A stretch of 38,693 nucleotides of DNA from Spirogloea muscicola (taxonomy: Eukaryota; Streptophyta; Zygnematophyceae; Spirogloeales; Spirogloeaceae), in NCBI GenBank assembly GCA_009602725.1, contig WELB01000035.1, positions 296,551 through 335,243 on the forward strand, given 5' to 3'. How positions within the stretch are numbered: position 1 is the stretch's first letter; the number at the start of each line of letters is the position of its first letter. A model generated the notes under the pieces. That model searched no databases. It was not told where the DNA came from and worked only from the letters and a program-made list of their open reading frames with translations. Below are positions 11,806-23,180 of the stretch, piece after piece. A program made the translations under genes and the position numbers.

Positions 11806-12240
11806 GGAAGCCAGAGGCAGCCATTGCCTTGCTTCAGAAGAGCTGTTGTCTGGAAGAGCAGTTTCCTGAGGGCTGTGAGAGGCCAGCTATAGGAGAGAGC
11901 GCGTCCAAATGTGGCGAAAGGCGGCGGCAGCTAGAGCCGCCTCGGTGAAAGACAATCCAGAAGAAGAATGAACAAAAAGCGCCGGACAACAACCCCCCCC
12001 GGGGTGGCGGGGATCGAGCGCGTGCGGGTGGGATTGCGGGTGTGCATCTGTCGGGCACCTGGGACCGGCAAAACGTCCGGCGGGGAGGGGGGATCCGGGC
12101 GCAGCTCGAGCTCTCGCGGGCGATCTGATCCAAGCTCCTGACCCGCCCCCCAGGTGCTCGTTACAGTGGCCCATCCGCAGGCAGCACCGGGCGCACCCCC
12201 TGCTACGGGGGTCTGTCGGATCTGAGGCCCCTCACTCGTA
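11806..12240. other. intergenic, eroded repeat and GC-rich sequence
   Basis: GGGCTGTGAGAGGCCAGC at about 11870 and AAGAAGAATGAACAAAAAG at about 11961 look like eroded parts of the dispersed repeat. The rest, to 12240, is GC-rich without a recognisable gene. Confidence 0.4.
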
Positions 12241-12299
12241 CTTATTGAGTGGATCCATCCTCCCCCTGTTTTACCATTGCATCCTCAGGCCCCTTTGTA

Positions 12300-12402
12300 G
12301 CTGCTCACCGCTCTTAGGCCCCTCTGAACCTTTGTGCATTCTTTTTGGGCTGGCTTTTCGCAGCCCTTGCCCCCATTGGGAGTGCCACTTCTTCCTGCTA
12401 CG
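12300..12402 (-). repeat. dispersed hairpin repeat copy, inverted
   Basis: On the minus strand this reads ACTCCCAATGGGGGCAAGGG, CTGCGAAAAGCCAGCCCAAA, AAGAATGCACAAAGG, closely matching 11424-11480 and 32723-32790. It lies a few hundred bases 5' of the LEA gene, so it may be promoter sequence of that gene. Confidence 0.75.
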
Positions 12403-12620
12403 GGGCGAACGTCCGGCACCGCCAGGGTGCCGCCCCAGGTGCGCCCGCCACAGCGGCAGGGCTGGCAAGGGGTGGAGAGTTTGGTGGGTCCCCGCATCCG
12501 CGGCCCCCTCCCCCCCTCCTCCCCCCCTCCTCCCTCCCTCCTCCTTCCCTGGGCCTTCCACTCCGCGCCGGCCAGCCCGCCGCCGTCGCCCACGAAGCCG
12601 CCGCCGCCGGCCCCGCCGCG

Positions 12621-13160
12621 NNNNNNNNNNNNNNNNNNNNNNNNNNNNNNNNNNNNNNNNNNNNNNNNNNNNNNNNNNNNNNNNNNNNNNNNNNNNNNNN
12701 NNNNNNNNNNNNNNNNNNNNNNNNNNNNNNNNNNNNNNNNNNNNNNNNNNNNNNNNNNNNNNNNNNNNNNNNNNNNNNNNNNNNNNNNNNNNNNNNNNNN
12801 NNNNNNNNNNNNNNNNNNNNNNNNNNNNNNNNNNNNNNNNNNNNNNNNNNNNNNNNNNNNNNNNNNNNNNNNNNNNNNNNNNNNNNNNNNNNNNNNNNNN
12901 NNNNNNNNNNNNNNNNNNNNNNNNNNNNNNNNNNNNNNNNNNNNNNNNNNNNNNNNNNNNNNNNNNNNNNNNNNNNNNNNNNNNNNNNNNNNNNNNNNNN
13001 NNNNNNNNNNNNNNNNNNNNNNNNNNNNNNNNNNNNNNNNNNNNNNNNNNNNNNNNNNNNNNNNNNNNNNNNNNNNNNNNNNNNNNNNNNNNNNNNNNNN
13101 NNNNNNNNNNNNNNNNNNNNNNNNNNNNNNNNNNNNNNNNNNNNNNNNNNNNNNNNNNNN
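12621..13160. other. assembly gap (540 N)
   Basis: A run of N interrupts a GC-rich zone (CCGCCGCCGG on the left, CGGCGGCGCC on the right). It removes the start and N-terminus of the LEA-2 gene. The true gap length is unknown. Open frames that run across the Ns have no meaning. Confidence 0.99.
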
Positions 13161-13161
13161 C

Positions 13162-13755
13162 GGCGGCGCCTCCGCCCGCGCCCGCCGCTGCTGCCTCCTC
13201 GCCGGCGGCCTGCTGCTGCTGGCGCTCCTCGCGACCGCCGCGGCGCTCGTCGCTACCTACGCCGTCGTGCACCCAGCCCGGCCGCACTACGACCTCGCTG
13301 GCCTCAACGTCCAGTACTGGGTGTCGTGGAAGGACGCCACCGGCGCGCTCAACACCACCGAGGTCGTCGACGGCCACGCCACGCCGCTCGTGTACCTCTA
13401 CGCCGACGTCGTGCTGCGTGCCGAGGCCTCCAACCCCAACCGCCGCGTCGGCATCCGCTACGCTCGCAGCAGCTTCGTGCTGTCGTACCAGGGCGCGCAG
13501 CTCGGGACTGCACGCATCCCCGACTTCTACCAGGGGCCGCTCAACACCACGTCTGTCCAGGCCGAGTTCGTCGCGACGCAAGTCCCCGTGCCGGGTGTTG
13601 GGCACTACCTCGAGGCCGATGAGAAGGCTGGCATCGTCCCACTCACTGTGCTGATGAACGTCACCGCACAGCTCCAGCTCGGCAACTGGAACTCCCCCTC
13701 TTACTCGTACGTGAAGACGTACAAGGTCGCAATCAAGCCGCCGGCCATCACCTGA
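13162..13755 (+). CDS. LEA-2 / NDR1-HIN1-like (NHL) membrane protein, 5' end missing in gap
   Basis: The visible 197 residues start with a basic CxC patch (ARARRCC) and one strong membrane segment (LLAGGLLLLALLATAAAL), followed by an extracytoplasmic beta-rich domain of the LEA-2/NHL type. It contains VVLRAEASNPNRRVGIRYA (the conserved NPN..I.Y strand), FYQGPLNTTSVQA and LTVLMNVTAQLQLGNW, and ends KTYKVAIKPPAIT before TGA. NTT, NTTS and NVTA are possible N-glycosylation sites, consistent with a secreted face. NHL proteins sit at the plasma membrane with the C-terminal domain outside and are linked to stress and defence in plants. The family start, often proline-rich, lies in the gap; a Pro-rich in-frame stretch just left of it (12560-12620) could belong to it. 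No intron is seen in the visible part. Confidence 0.8.
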   Translation, partial: GGASARARRCCLLAGGLLLLALLATAAALVATYAVVHPARPHYDLAGLNVQYWVSWKDATGALNTTEVVDGHATPLVYLYADVVLRAEASNPNRRVGIRYARSSFVLSYQGAQLGTARIPDFYQGPLNTTSVQAEFVATQVPVPGVGHYLEADEKAGIVPLTVLMNVTAQLQLGNWNSPSYSYVKTYKVAIKPPAIT

Positions 13756-14691
13756 CGCACGTTGTGGAACTGCACACTGCAGCGTAGTTCGTATATGCAA
13801 CCAACTATAGCGTCGCTTCCCAAGAAGCACCACGGACTTACAATCTTCTGCACAGAGCTGCTACAGCTCTGGATGCTTGTATTTCCTTCATCTGGCAGCC
13901 GTAATTTCGGCGCACTAATGCGGGATAACCGCCTTGTACTGTTGCCACTTTGTTTTTACTAGCTCTGCAAGGTCTGACAGTATGGCAAAGGCCACCGCAT
14001 CAGTTGTCTAGCCTCCTGGACAGTCTTTGCAATGCACGTGATGCATTGCCTAGTCTACTGTCTGCACGGGTGCACCTCGTCCAGCTTCCGTGGTGCACAC
14101 TGCGATGTGCATGCAGTCAAGGGCCAGACTGGGTACCCCAAAGGGCGAGGTGTACATTTGATTGACCATCATATTGTCTACTACTGACTCCATCAAATTC
14201 GGAGCATCAATTACCTGAACATGATGATTTGCGTTCTCCTTCGTCTGCAATGGAGCACCTCGTCTGACTTGCATAATCACAATGAAGGAAATGGATTTTA
14301 CATGCATAATCGAGTAGCACAAACAAACTCGATCACCAAAAATAGCCAGCAACCTGCATATGAAGCCGTACGCCATGAAGCTGTCAAGGTGCCTCCATGT
14401 GAAGTTTCGAGTAGCTAGTAGACCTACTCAAGCAACTATATGTGAGCCGCCTCTGTGCTATGAGACCGTCGCTTTGAAGGTGATGTTCCTTGTTGACCAG
14501 CAAAAAACGGCCATGCAGGAGGCCAGTGACCTACAACCACCCAGCAATCTATGCGCCGGACGCTATGAACTTACTCATGAACAGCTTGTAGCTGCCAATT
14601 GACTAACATGATCGTACAGGGTGTTCAATACTTCGGAGTCAAGTCTAAGGTAAGGCCACAAGGAGCAGACACCTCAGTGCCAGAATGATCT
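13756..14691. other. intergenic between two convergent genes
   Basis: This holds the 3' untranslated ends of the LEA gene (from the left) and VPS18 (from the right). The open frame at 14360-14602 has no family resemblance and is treated as chance. No RNA gene or repeat was recognised. Confidence 0.5.
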
Positions 14692-17600
14692 CTACCTCAC
14701 TGTTGGAGCAGGGGGTGTCCGCAGCTCCCACTTTTTTGCGACGTCCTTCTCCTCCAGGCCCACAAAAGGTTCTCCAATCTCTCGCACCATGAGCTCGCCA
14801 CAGAAGGGACACTCACTAGCCACTGCTTGGTCCAAGCCAGTTCTGATCTGCAGCATCAATAGAGCCGATCACAGTCAACATCTTTAAAAGGCCCCTGTAG
14901 ACAGTCGGCACACGCTTCTGAAGTATCTGCAAGTCCGAGGACATGCGTAGAACAGTGTCGCGTACCTGCTCCTTCTGTGAGCTGATCTCAGGGCCCTGGC
15001 CAGGCTTGTCCTTGCTGCTGGTGCCCTTTGAAATTTCCAGCAATTTGATGAGGTCCTGCTTCAAGCGCTCAATTACCTCTCTCTGCAGCAGCAGGACATA
15101 TGGCCATGACTAAGCCACGGCAAAGCTGTGACAATAGCCAGGTGAATAAGTCGCCTATAGTCTGGCAAAACAGAACCTATGAAATTCATCTTTACCAAAA
15201 TTGAGGCCTCAACTCCGTGAAAATGACCTGACCAAATCTTCTTGCATTGCAACGATGTGCAAGTCTGGGCAAACCCTCCATCAGAGAGATGCAAGATCGA
15301 TTCAGGGATGTGGCTTGCGCGCATGACTGGACTAGCTTGTCTCACCTCAGAAGAGGTGGAGTGCTGAAGGACATGGGTTGTGAGGCACGACGAGTGGAAG
15401 GAGTGTCCGCAAGGGAAGGCATAAAATGGAGCAAGTTGCGAAGGCCACTCACCACCCAATCCACTTGTTCCTATGAGGGGCTTTGTGCATATCTGCAGGT
15501 TCGCATGCGCAAAAAGTGAGGCTAATCTGATTGTCTTACTGACATTGAATCAAGCATCTTCGAACCTGCACTATTGCTACTCCCAAGCACCATGAGTACA
15601 CAGTATGTATAATCTCCACTCATTTGTCAAGCATGTGCACTCTGCTCTTTGCTGCACTCCCCTCTCTTCTGAAGGATTGTGAAATCATTGCCCAGCGAGT
15701 TGACAGCATTAAAATGATACAACATGCAGGAGCAGCTACAATGTCCAGAAGGATCTTGGCATCAGCTAAGAAGAAAGTGCCCCTTGAATTACGTACACTA
15801 CAGGTATCATCTTCGTGAATGACAGCATGGCGCCTGGCAAGAGCCGCAATGTCTGCGCGAATCGCGTCTGCACAACGTGTGGCTGCCGCCATTTCGCCCT
15901 TGAGCTCCTCTATCTGCTCCTTGTATCTCTCCAAGGACTCACAAACAGCTTCCTGCATATGGAGGCACTCAGTGCCAAGCAGCTCATTTTGTCAGTGAGA
16001 GTCACTGCAACTCCGTGGTCAGTGGAGCCAATGTAATCGATTATAGACAACTGAACTTTGTCAAGTTGAGCCTTGCAGATTGACTGGCCTGGCAAGTCAA
16101 GATTCTAAGAAGAGCAGGAAGCAGACCTTAAAGTCATCAATAAGAGTGAATTCAGGAAAGAAAGGCAGGATGTCTTCAATGTGAAGCAGCCCATCTGTCT
16201 CATGGAGCAGGTCAACAGCCATCTTCACGTCCTTGTTGCCTCCTTGCTCGGTTACAAATTTAGCAATCATCAGCCAGAGCTTCTTGCGTAGCTCCTCATC
16301 ACCTTCCACTTTCCTGACCTCCTTCTTGGCAAGCTCCAGGTCCACCTACACAGTGATCTTGCCAGGTCTTCATCTGTATTGTCCATGCTGTCGTCGAGCT
16401 AATAGCCAATCAGCTGATTCAAATGAGAAGAGTCAGCATTGCGTCACTATGAAGGTCGAGTTACTGCAGTACCTTCAGAGCGAGGGAAACTGCCTCTCTG
16501 TGCATCCCCATGAAGCTGTAGATGTGCGCACAGGCACGTACGCGCTTGTGCTCCATGCAGAGGCGCAAGGCCAGCTTCGTGTCATACTTTGGCTCGCCTT
16601 CCACGCCTGCGCCGCCAGGTACTGATCCCAAAAACTGAAGTAATGCAGCTTCATCTTCCTGAAAGGACACCAGAGCATAGTCGGCATTACATACTGTAGC
16701 TATCCTATCCAGTATTGAAGTAAGAAGGACAACGTGCTTGCGGTGCCTGGAATTGAGCAGATATTCAAGGGCCTTGCATTGCTGTAGAATAAGAATCTGA
16801 AGGACTATTTTTAATTCAGGGGAACAGATGCAAAGGGAGGATGGGGAAGATAACACAGCCCATGCATTCGAGCACAAAGATGCGGAGCTGCTTGCTCAAT
16901 GAGAGGCTAGAGTTGGCGCACCCGCTTCGCATATAAAGATAGCAGGAGATTGTGAATGGCTGGATCCTCGGATCTTAGCTTTCTCACACAATATTCCAAG
17001 TATCTGACAATCTCAACATCTCCACCCCTGCTTACAAATGACAAACAAGCAGCCCTGTTTAGGAAACGAGAAGCTCAAGAATCATGCACTTTGGGCTGGC
17101 TTGTATATGCTTCTCCTTGGAGTGTCTTTCTATGTATTTTCAAAGAAATTGTATTGGTGCAATGGTCCCCGCCACTGAGATAAGATTATGGCATAGTGAA
17201 GTGGAGAGTAGGTGCACAGTGCACATAGAATGAAGAAGTGGAGTGGAGAAATATGACGGACTGGGCAGCCTATTGGTCAAGTGGGCTCATATGAAGAGCT
17301 GCGTAAGACGGGTAAATTAGAGACCGACGAATCAAAAAACCTCATGAAGCTAAGAAGATGCAAATGCAGTTGCTAAGGAGTTACTTTAAGCTGCTGGTGT
17401 CTCGAATCAAAGCTGGCATGAGGCGCCGAGGATCAAGTAAAGCACCGGCTGCCACCCATGCATCAATCGTCCCTTGAGGATCCAGCGTAATCAGCTGAGG
17501 AGCAAATGCATACTGCACAGACAACAGATTTCAAAGTTTACTGCGAAGGCCTGTAACACAAATTGTTCATCAGTCCAAGCTTCAGATCTCCTTGCACTGC

Positions 17601-20600
17601 AGACTACCTGAAGCTCCACAGGCACCCGTGGCCGACGAAGCGTAGCCAGCGCCTTCTTGGCATCGTGATTCTGCACAAGGTAGACTAAGAAACAAAACTA
17701 TTAACTCTGATGGCTCCAGCTGGCTTCCACATTTTCCCGTCACAGACATACTGCATCTGACAGCCAAGACGCTTGTTCTACCGCTCAACATAGATCAGGA
17801 ATGCTGAAAAGTAAGGAGAACTCTGCTATCAGGTAGATTTGTGGTGTAGATATGTTTCAATACCTGGATGTGAGTGCGCACCACAAACTCATGCTGTTCA
17901 CGCAATGATGCGAAGTATAGAAGCTCTTCGTTCCTTCCATAACTGCAATGAAGCAAATAATGAATTTGGATACATGTAACAATTCTTGGATCTGGAGCCT
18001 TACTCCTGATTGGTAGCAAGTTGTATGGCAATCTCAGCTGTATTGTCCGTAACCTGGCAATTTCTGACGTGACACATACTGGAAGCCAGCACGAAATGGC
18101 CTGTTGTAGCTTCGCATGCTTACTGGCTAGTATTAAAGTAGGCTTCTTTCCAGTATGCAATGGAAACGTCTCATGCAACGCATTAGATCCAAGAGTGGCA
18201 AGTATACGTTAAAACAGCTCAATAACAAGCTCACCTGCTCAACAGCATCATTGTTGTGGCTTCGTCGAGAGCATCCCTGTTATCACTCAAGAACGCCCTA
18301 AACTCTTGCACCAATTTGTTGTACTCTTCATGCTTAAGTCCATCTTGTATATCCTCAGCCACAACCTCCTTAGCAGGTCCTACTCCGTACTTCTTTTGTA
18401 GTTCAACACTTTGCAGCAAAATATAGTTGATCTGGTGCTCACAAGTAAAGGTCGCAAATACATCAAGATCTGCTTGTTAAGGTAGTTTGATCTAGTAGCA
18501 GACAGATGGAAAGCTGCAATTAGAAACGATGACCTGCTCCAAGCTCATCAGCATAGACTACCATCTAGTTGCTCAGCCCATCAGCACTACCATAGTGCAC
18601 AATGATAAGTTGTGAATGTATACCTTGTCAAGATAAAGCTCTACAGTCCAGGTAGCTACCATGGTTATCTGGGTTCTATCCTGAGGCACATTAGCAATCA
18701 AGAGCCACATGAGGGGTCGTTGGGATCTCACAACAGTGATAAGAAGAACACAGCAACCCTTAAAGAAGGACTCACCTCTTTTGCAAGGTGATCAAGCTTA
18801 TATAGCAGGAAGTTCCGCAATGCATCCTGTAAGACAGACATGAAATCTGTCAGCTACGGATATGAGAGACACGTATGAACTCTAGAACTAGAGGAGAAAT
18901 TCGAGCTTATGACAAACAAATGCTCAGCTTCAATCCTATGTCAGGGTTAGCCTTGAGAAAGGGGTTGGCACTTGACCACTAACATACACAATGCTTCAAC
19001 GATAGCTAACTTGCAAACTTGCAAATGTCAGCAAGAGGCGGATGTGAGTGACAGAAATTCCTATTAGCTAAGGCCTTCTGCAGAAACTGTTACCTGTGCC
19101 TGTACTGCTATGAATTTGAGTGTAATCTCTTCAAAGGTTGCGGAGCTGCCTATCTGGAAAGAGGAAGTATGCATTACAGTTACTGCTTCCTGCTTACAGA
19201 CTTGCTGCTGAATTATCAATAACAGCTACTTGACGAAGCCCTGATCCTAATTGTCATAACGAACACACAAGAGCAAGGGCATACTGCAACCTCTACATTG
19301 ATCAGGCATACAATTGACGATGGCGCATTCACTGTAGTCCTAGACAGTCGAGCTGATTACTTTGGCATAAAAGGAGGCTGCTCTGTCATAATCTCCCTGA
19401 GCGAAGGCCTCTTCTGCCTGTGAGCAAGGGCACAATATATCAGCACCTTGGTAGCACGACTGCTCAATTAGATCCTCTCAGAGATACCTCCCCGTAAGTC
19501 AAAACATCCCCCATCTGTACAACTGTCCAAATGAGTAATAGGTCTTGTAATCAAAGGATCAACTCCTGCAGCCTTCACATTATTGTGACATGGCATACAG
19601 ATACATCAAGGTGCTAGCAGGTGCCTAAAGGCTCACAAGTCATGGTGTGCAGTGCACATTATGGCCCCACGAGGTCACCAGCATGATATCATGAGCCAGA
19701 CATTTGCTAAGTAGAGATTCCTCCATTGATTGAAGCGATATACCTGCGCCAAATTGACTTGATCTCTTTGTGCATCACTACGGCAGTGACTTAAGGCTGC
19801 AGCGTACTCCTTGCGTAGAAGGTGCACCCTCCACATATTTCTGGCCTCGTCGGTGGACGAGATCTGTGATACTAGTTGCCCAACACATGACCCATTATTG
19901 AGATGCCTCAGTCAACCACCATCACAGATTGGCCACACTTGACGCCTAACAATGAAGTAGCAGGTCAAATGTATGTTCTCTTCTGACACAATACAAGAGG
20001 CATCTATAGTTAAAGAGATCGTTACTTGGATGGAATATTACATATTCAAATCTCTGTGCATCACTGAAGACACAAGAGGTGTACCTCGTACAATGACGTT
20101 TCACTGAAGGCGTACACTGTGCCAGCAGCAGGATCTTCTGTCAGTCCCAACATGCCCTTGGGCCCGACCTCCAGTCTTGCTCCAAAAACTTCGACTTCGA
20201 CCACTGCCTGGTTCACCCTGTTCACAACCTGAGGTCACCAGTTATAAATCATAAGTCATCTGCAACCCCTGCGAAGTACTGATGTAAGGTATTGCAGACA
20301 TGTGGTTGAGCACCTTTGAGGTCAGGTGCTCGCTCTAGAAAAGATCTAAACACTAAAGATGAGAGATGACCTGCAACCGAGTGTACCCTCTGATAATATC
20401 ACAGAAGTACAGACCCCGAGAATTGAAGTCAACAGCGAATAGCCACTGCCTTTCCCAACAAGGAGATGAACATGTTCACCTTCAGTTTATTTGGGAAGAG
20501 AAGCAAGAAGTGGTACTCAGTGACAGCGAGGGAGAGGGGCCTGCTATTGGTGGTGCAGGTAGGGGAACTGTGCTCGTCAGAAGCAACAGCGATATCCTCC

Positions 20601-22585
20601 AACTTTGAGTACTCCAGCAACCACTTACTTTCTACATAAGCAAACTCCTCAATGCCAGTGGAAGCACTGCAAAGGATAGCGATAAGAAGCAAGTCAGTGA
20701 GCAACTCATCTGCTTACGTCACCTCAGCACCCAGAGTCTGCGGCCGGCAAAGTAGAATGCTCTGCAGAGACAAGGCAGCACAGTGTCACTGTCTGCAGAG
20801 GGTCCTTGCAAGTGCACCGAGGAGGCACCTGATTGGAGACAGCGTGAGATGACCATGGAGGATGCCGGGCCCCGCTAGCCAGGCGAACTGCTCCGGCCGC
20901 CTTCGAGCTTTGCCAAAAAAGTGCAGCTCGCTGCAAGCAGACACATACTTGCTGTTGGCAATGAGGCTATGTAATAGTCGTTGGCTCTCTCCTCTTCCAT
21001 TTTACCAGACAGCAAAATCTGCCGACAAGTCTTACTAAAGTCAAGTCTTACGATGCCCTTGAGAGTGGAGCTGCTAGAAGTCAGTGGATGACAGACTACG
21101 TCCTTGAAGGATTTTCACGAGAGACCTGGCATTGTAGGTGCTCGGAAGCTCTGTATATCGGGGCAGCTGAGTAGAGTATGGAGTGAAGACAGCCTGCTCC
21201 GTCAAAAGCAGCCGGTAAAGATAATAAGCAGAGCATCTGTAGTGCTGCTTGAATCATCACAGCCTCTATGTCCTATTGTAAACACCAACGGCACAATGCA
21301 AAGACAAAGCGGTAGGTGTAATTAAGAACCTGATCAATAAGACCCTTGACAATCGCAAGATCAGAGTTGTACACCTTAGACCTCATACATGTCAGATAGT
21401 CAGAAGAAATTATTGCAAAATGAAATGGATGGATGCTCTGCTGGAGCAAACAGCTTGACGGTAAGACAGCTCCATGAGCAACCTACCTCCAGAGTTCCTA
21501 CTCCAGTGAAGACATAGAGTCTTGTGGGAGTCACTGCCATCACAAAGTAGCGAAGATTTGGTGCTGTCCCTGTAGTCTCCATCTACAAACCCCGCAGCTC
21601 CAGAAGCTCAAATCACTGCATCTTGCTGATAATTTTCTTGCCATATTTCCCTCTTCAACTTTTGGATGCCGCAAAGAGACAGTAAGGGTGCGAATCTGGC
21701 TTGGATGTTAGAGGCTTGCATTGAGCCACAAATACTAAGAACGCGGGTAAAAGAAGCTGGTCAGCACCTGCACATCTGAAAATGGCTCTCTGTTTTCGCC
21801 TGCCGGCTCGTAAAGCAAACGCACGTACTTCTCCCTCTTCTCTCGCTCCTCGATGAGCAGCTCTAGCAATTGACCTTCCTCCGTTGCCGCTACAATCTCC
21901 CTGGTGCTGACTGACCACACATCAAGTCTGCGGAGTTATACACTAAAGGTGCAGAACATCTGTCCTGATCTGATCAGTCACATCCTCTGTTTCAGGAATC
22001 TATTGTTCGAATGCAGAGGAGCAAGGGAGCCCATGCTGTACCATCAGATGCCTGCTGCCTGTGCCAGGCAATGGCGTTGAGGTTGAGACCCTTGAGGCGG
22101 CTGATGGGCCTGCCGGCAGTCCACCTCGCATGCACATATACAGCTTCTCCACCGGCCAGAGCAGCAATGGTGTGCCTTCCGCTGGGGTCCAGGAAGATGT
22201 GGCGGACTGCCGGCGAGTCCGAGCTTCCCCTCGAATGGCTCAAGCTGATATCTGCCAGGAATTGCGAAGCACTGACCATGACTCTGCTACTCTAGCAAGC
22301 CTCAGCCGCGTCAATCCCAAGATCACTTATCTCATTGGTCGTCATGGCAGAGCCGCAACAAAAGAGTGGCACAAGGACTTGCATAGCCGCTCTGTGTTAC
22401 CAATGGTTTGTGCACAGATGCACATTCGCCTCACCTCTCGCTTCGCCAGTTGAGAAGTCGAAGCGGGCGAGCCAGCCGAGGGAGGTCCCAACCACGACGG
22501 TGTTGTTGCCAGCGGCGGCGCACGTGACGAGACCGTGGCCCTGCGCAGCGTCCCGCTCCAGCATCTCCACGCCAAAGATGGGGCT
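14692..22585 (-). CDS. VPS18: VPS18/Pep3 vacuolar sorting protein, CORVET/HOPS subunit, 24 exons
   Basis: Core subunit of the CORVET/HOPS tethering complexes that drive endosome-vacuole fusion. From ATG 22564 the product is about 1,002 aa, close to plant VPS18. Exons 5' to 3': 22564-22435, 22281-22042, 21910-21768, 21582-21487, 21193-21126, 20930-20829, 20666-20480, 20228-20085, 19863-19744, 19417-19361, 19153-19094, 18826-18776, 18680-18624, 18431-18235, 17942-17864, 17670-17608, 17512-17385, 17027-16922, 16658-16473, 16345-16127, 15952-15797, 15492-15346, 15082-14966, 14847-14692. Landmarks are the N-terminal beta-propeller (RYFVMAVTPTRLYVFTGVG), clathrin-repeat region (VEIVRYLEYCVRKLRSEDPA, TDGLLHIEDILPFFPEFTL), a coiled coil (ESLERYKEQIEELKGEM) and a C-terminal RING: CSIC, then FPCGHSFHSSC, then CPFCGELM. 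The start is not certain: an in-frame TGA lies at 22723-22721, and a CAG acceptor could open the exon at 22585, just before SPIFGVEML. The exon 1/2 junction needs a weak GAG acceptor. Confidence 0.93.
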
Positions 22586-23180
22586 CTGCTCCGGCCGCAG
22601 CGCCGGCGCAGCCTGAGGCCGCCACAGCAACGTCGCGTTGCTCAGGCAAGCGTGGCCAAAAGCGGTAACGTCCTTCTGGCCATGGCCAGCAAGGTAGGCC
22701 AGCAAGAGGAGCCTGGCGGATCAGAGCGCCTGCCTTGATGCCAGCAGCATCCTCCGCGAAGCTCCGGCCCGAGCCTCCAGGGGCGCCGAGGCCGCCGTGG
22801 GAGCCCGCATGGCGGCCCCCGCCGCCGCCGTCGTCGTCGCCACCGCGGCCGTCGCTGGCCTCCCAGTCCTCGAGCATCCCGGCGCGCTCATGAGCTGCCG
22901 CTGGACCTCGGCGGCGGTAGCGGCGGCCGAGAGCAGGACCTTCCAGACAGTCAAGCCCTAGACAAGACAAGGCTCGCTCCCGCCGCCGCCGGCACCTAGG
23001 CCGCCGCGGCCTGCGCCGCCATCGCCGGCGCAGTCGCCGTGCCAACTAGCTGCTGCAACGGGAGTGCGAGAATATTTGCATACCAATTGGATTTAACGGC
23101 ACGGGCCTGAGCCCCTGGGTAATGCATTGGGCAGTGCTCAGGAACTGGAGTCGACAGAAGCCACTGGTGGCAGGAATCCC
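22586..23180. promoter_or_regulatory. shared 5' region of divergent VPS18 and CCS genes
   Basis: VPS18 leaves to the left and CCS to the right from this GC-rich block of about 600 bp, which is rich in CCGCC runs. On the minus strand an open frame of 77 codons ends at TGA 22723-22721, in frame with VPS18 exon 1. It could be an upstream ORF or a 5' exon whose stop is spliced out. A bidirectional promoter is inferred from geometry only. Confidence 0.4.

Noticed and set aside
12245-13833. Very long open frames on both strands across the 540-N gap
   Set aside because: They are open only because N codons are not stops. Only the 13162-13755 frame has family conservation.
16659-16877. Minus-strand frame upstream of VPS18 exon 16658-16473 (ALEYLLNSRHRKHVV) as coding
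   Set aside because: It imitates the VPS18 segment, but the true homologous exon is 17027-16922 (EIVRYLEYCV...LLLSLYAK), which joins 16658 in phase. The stretch is intron.
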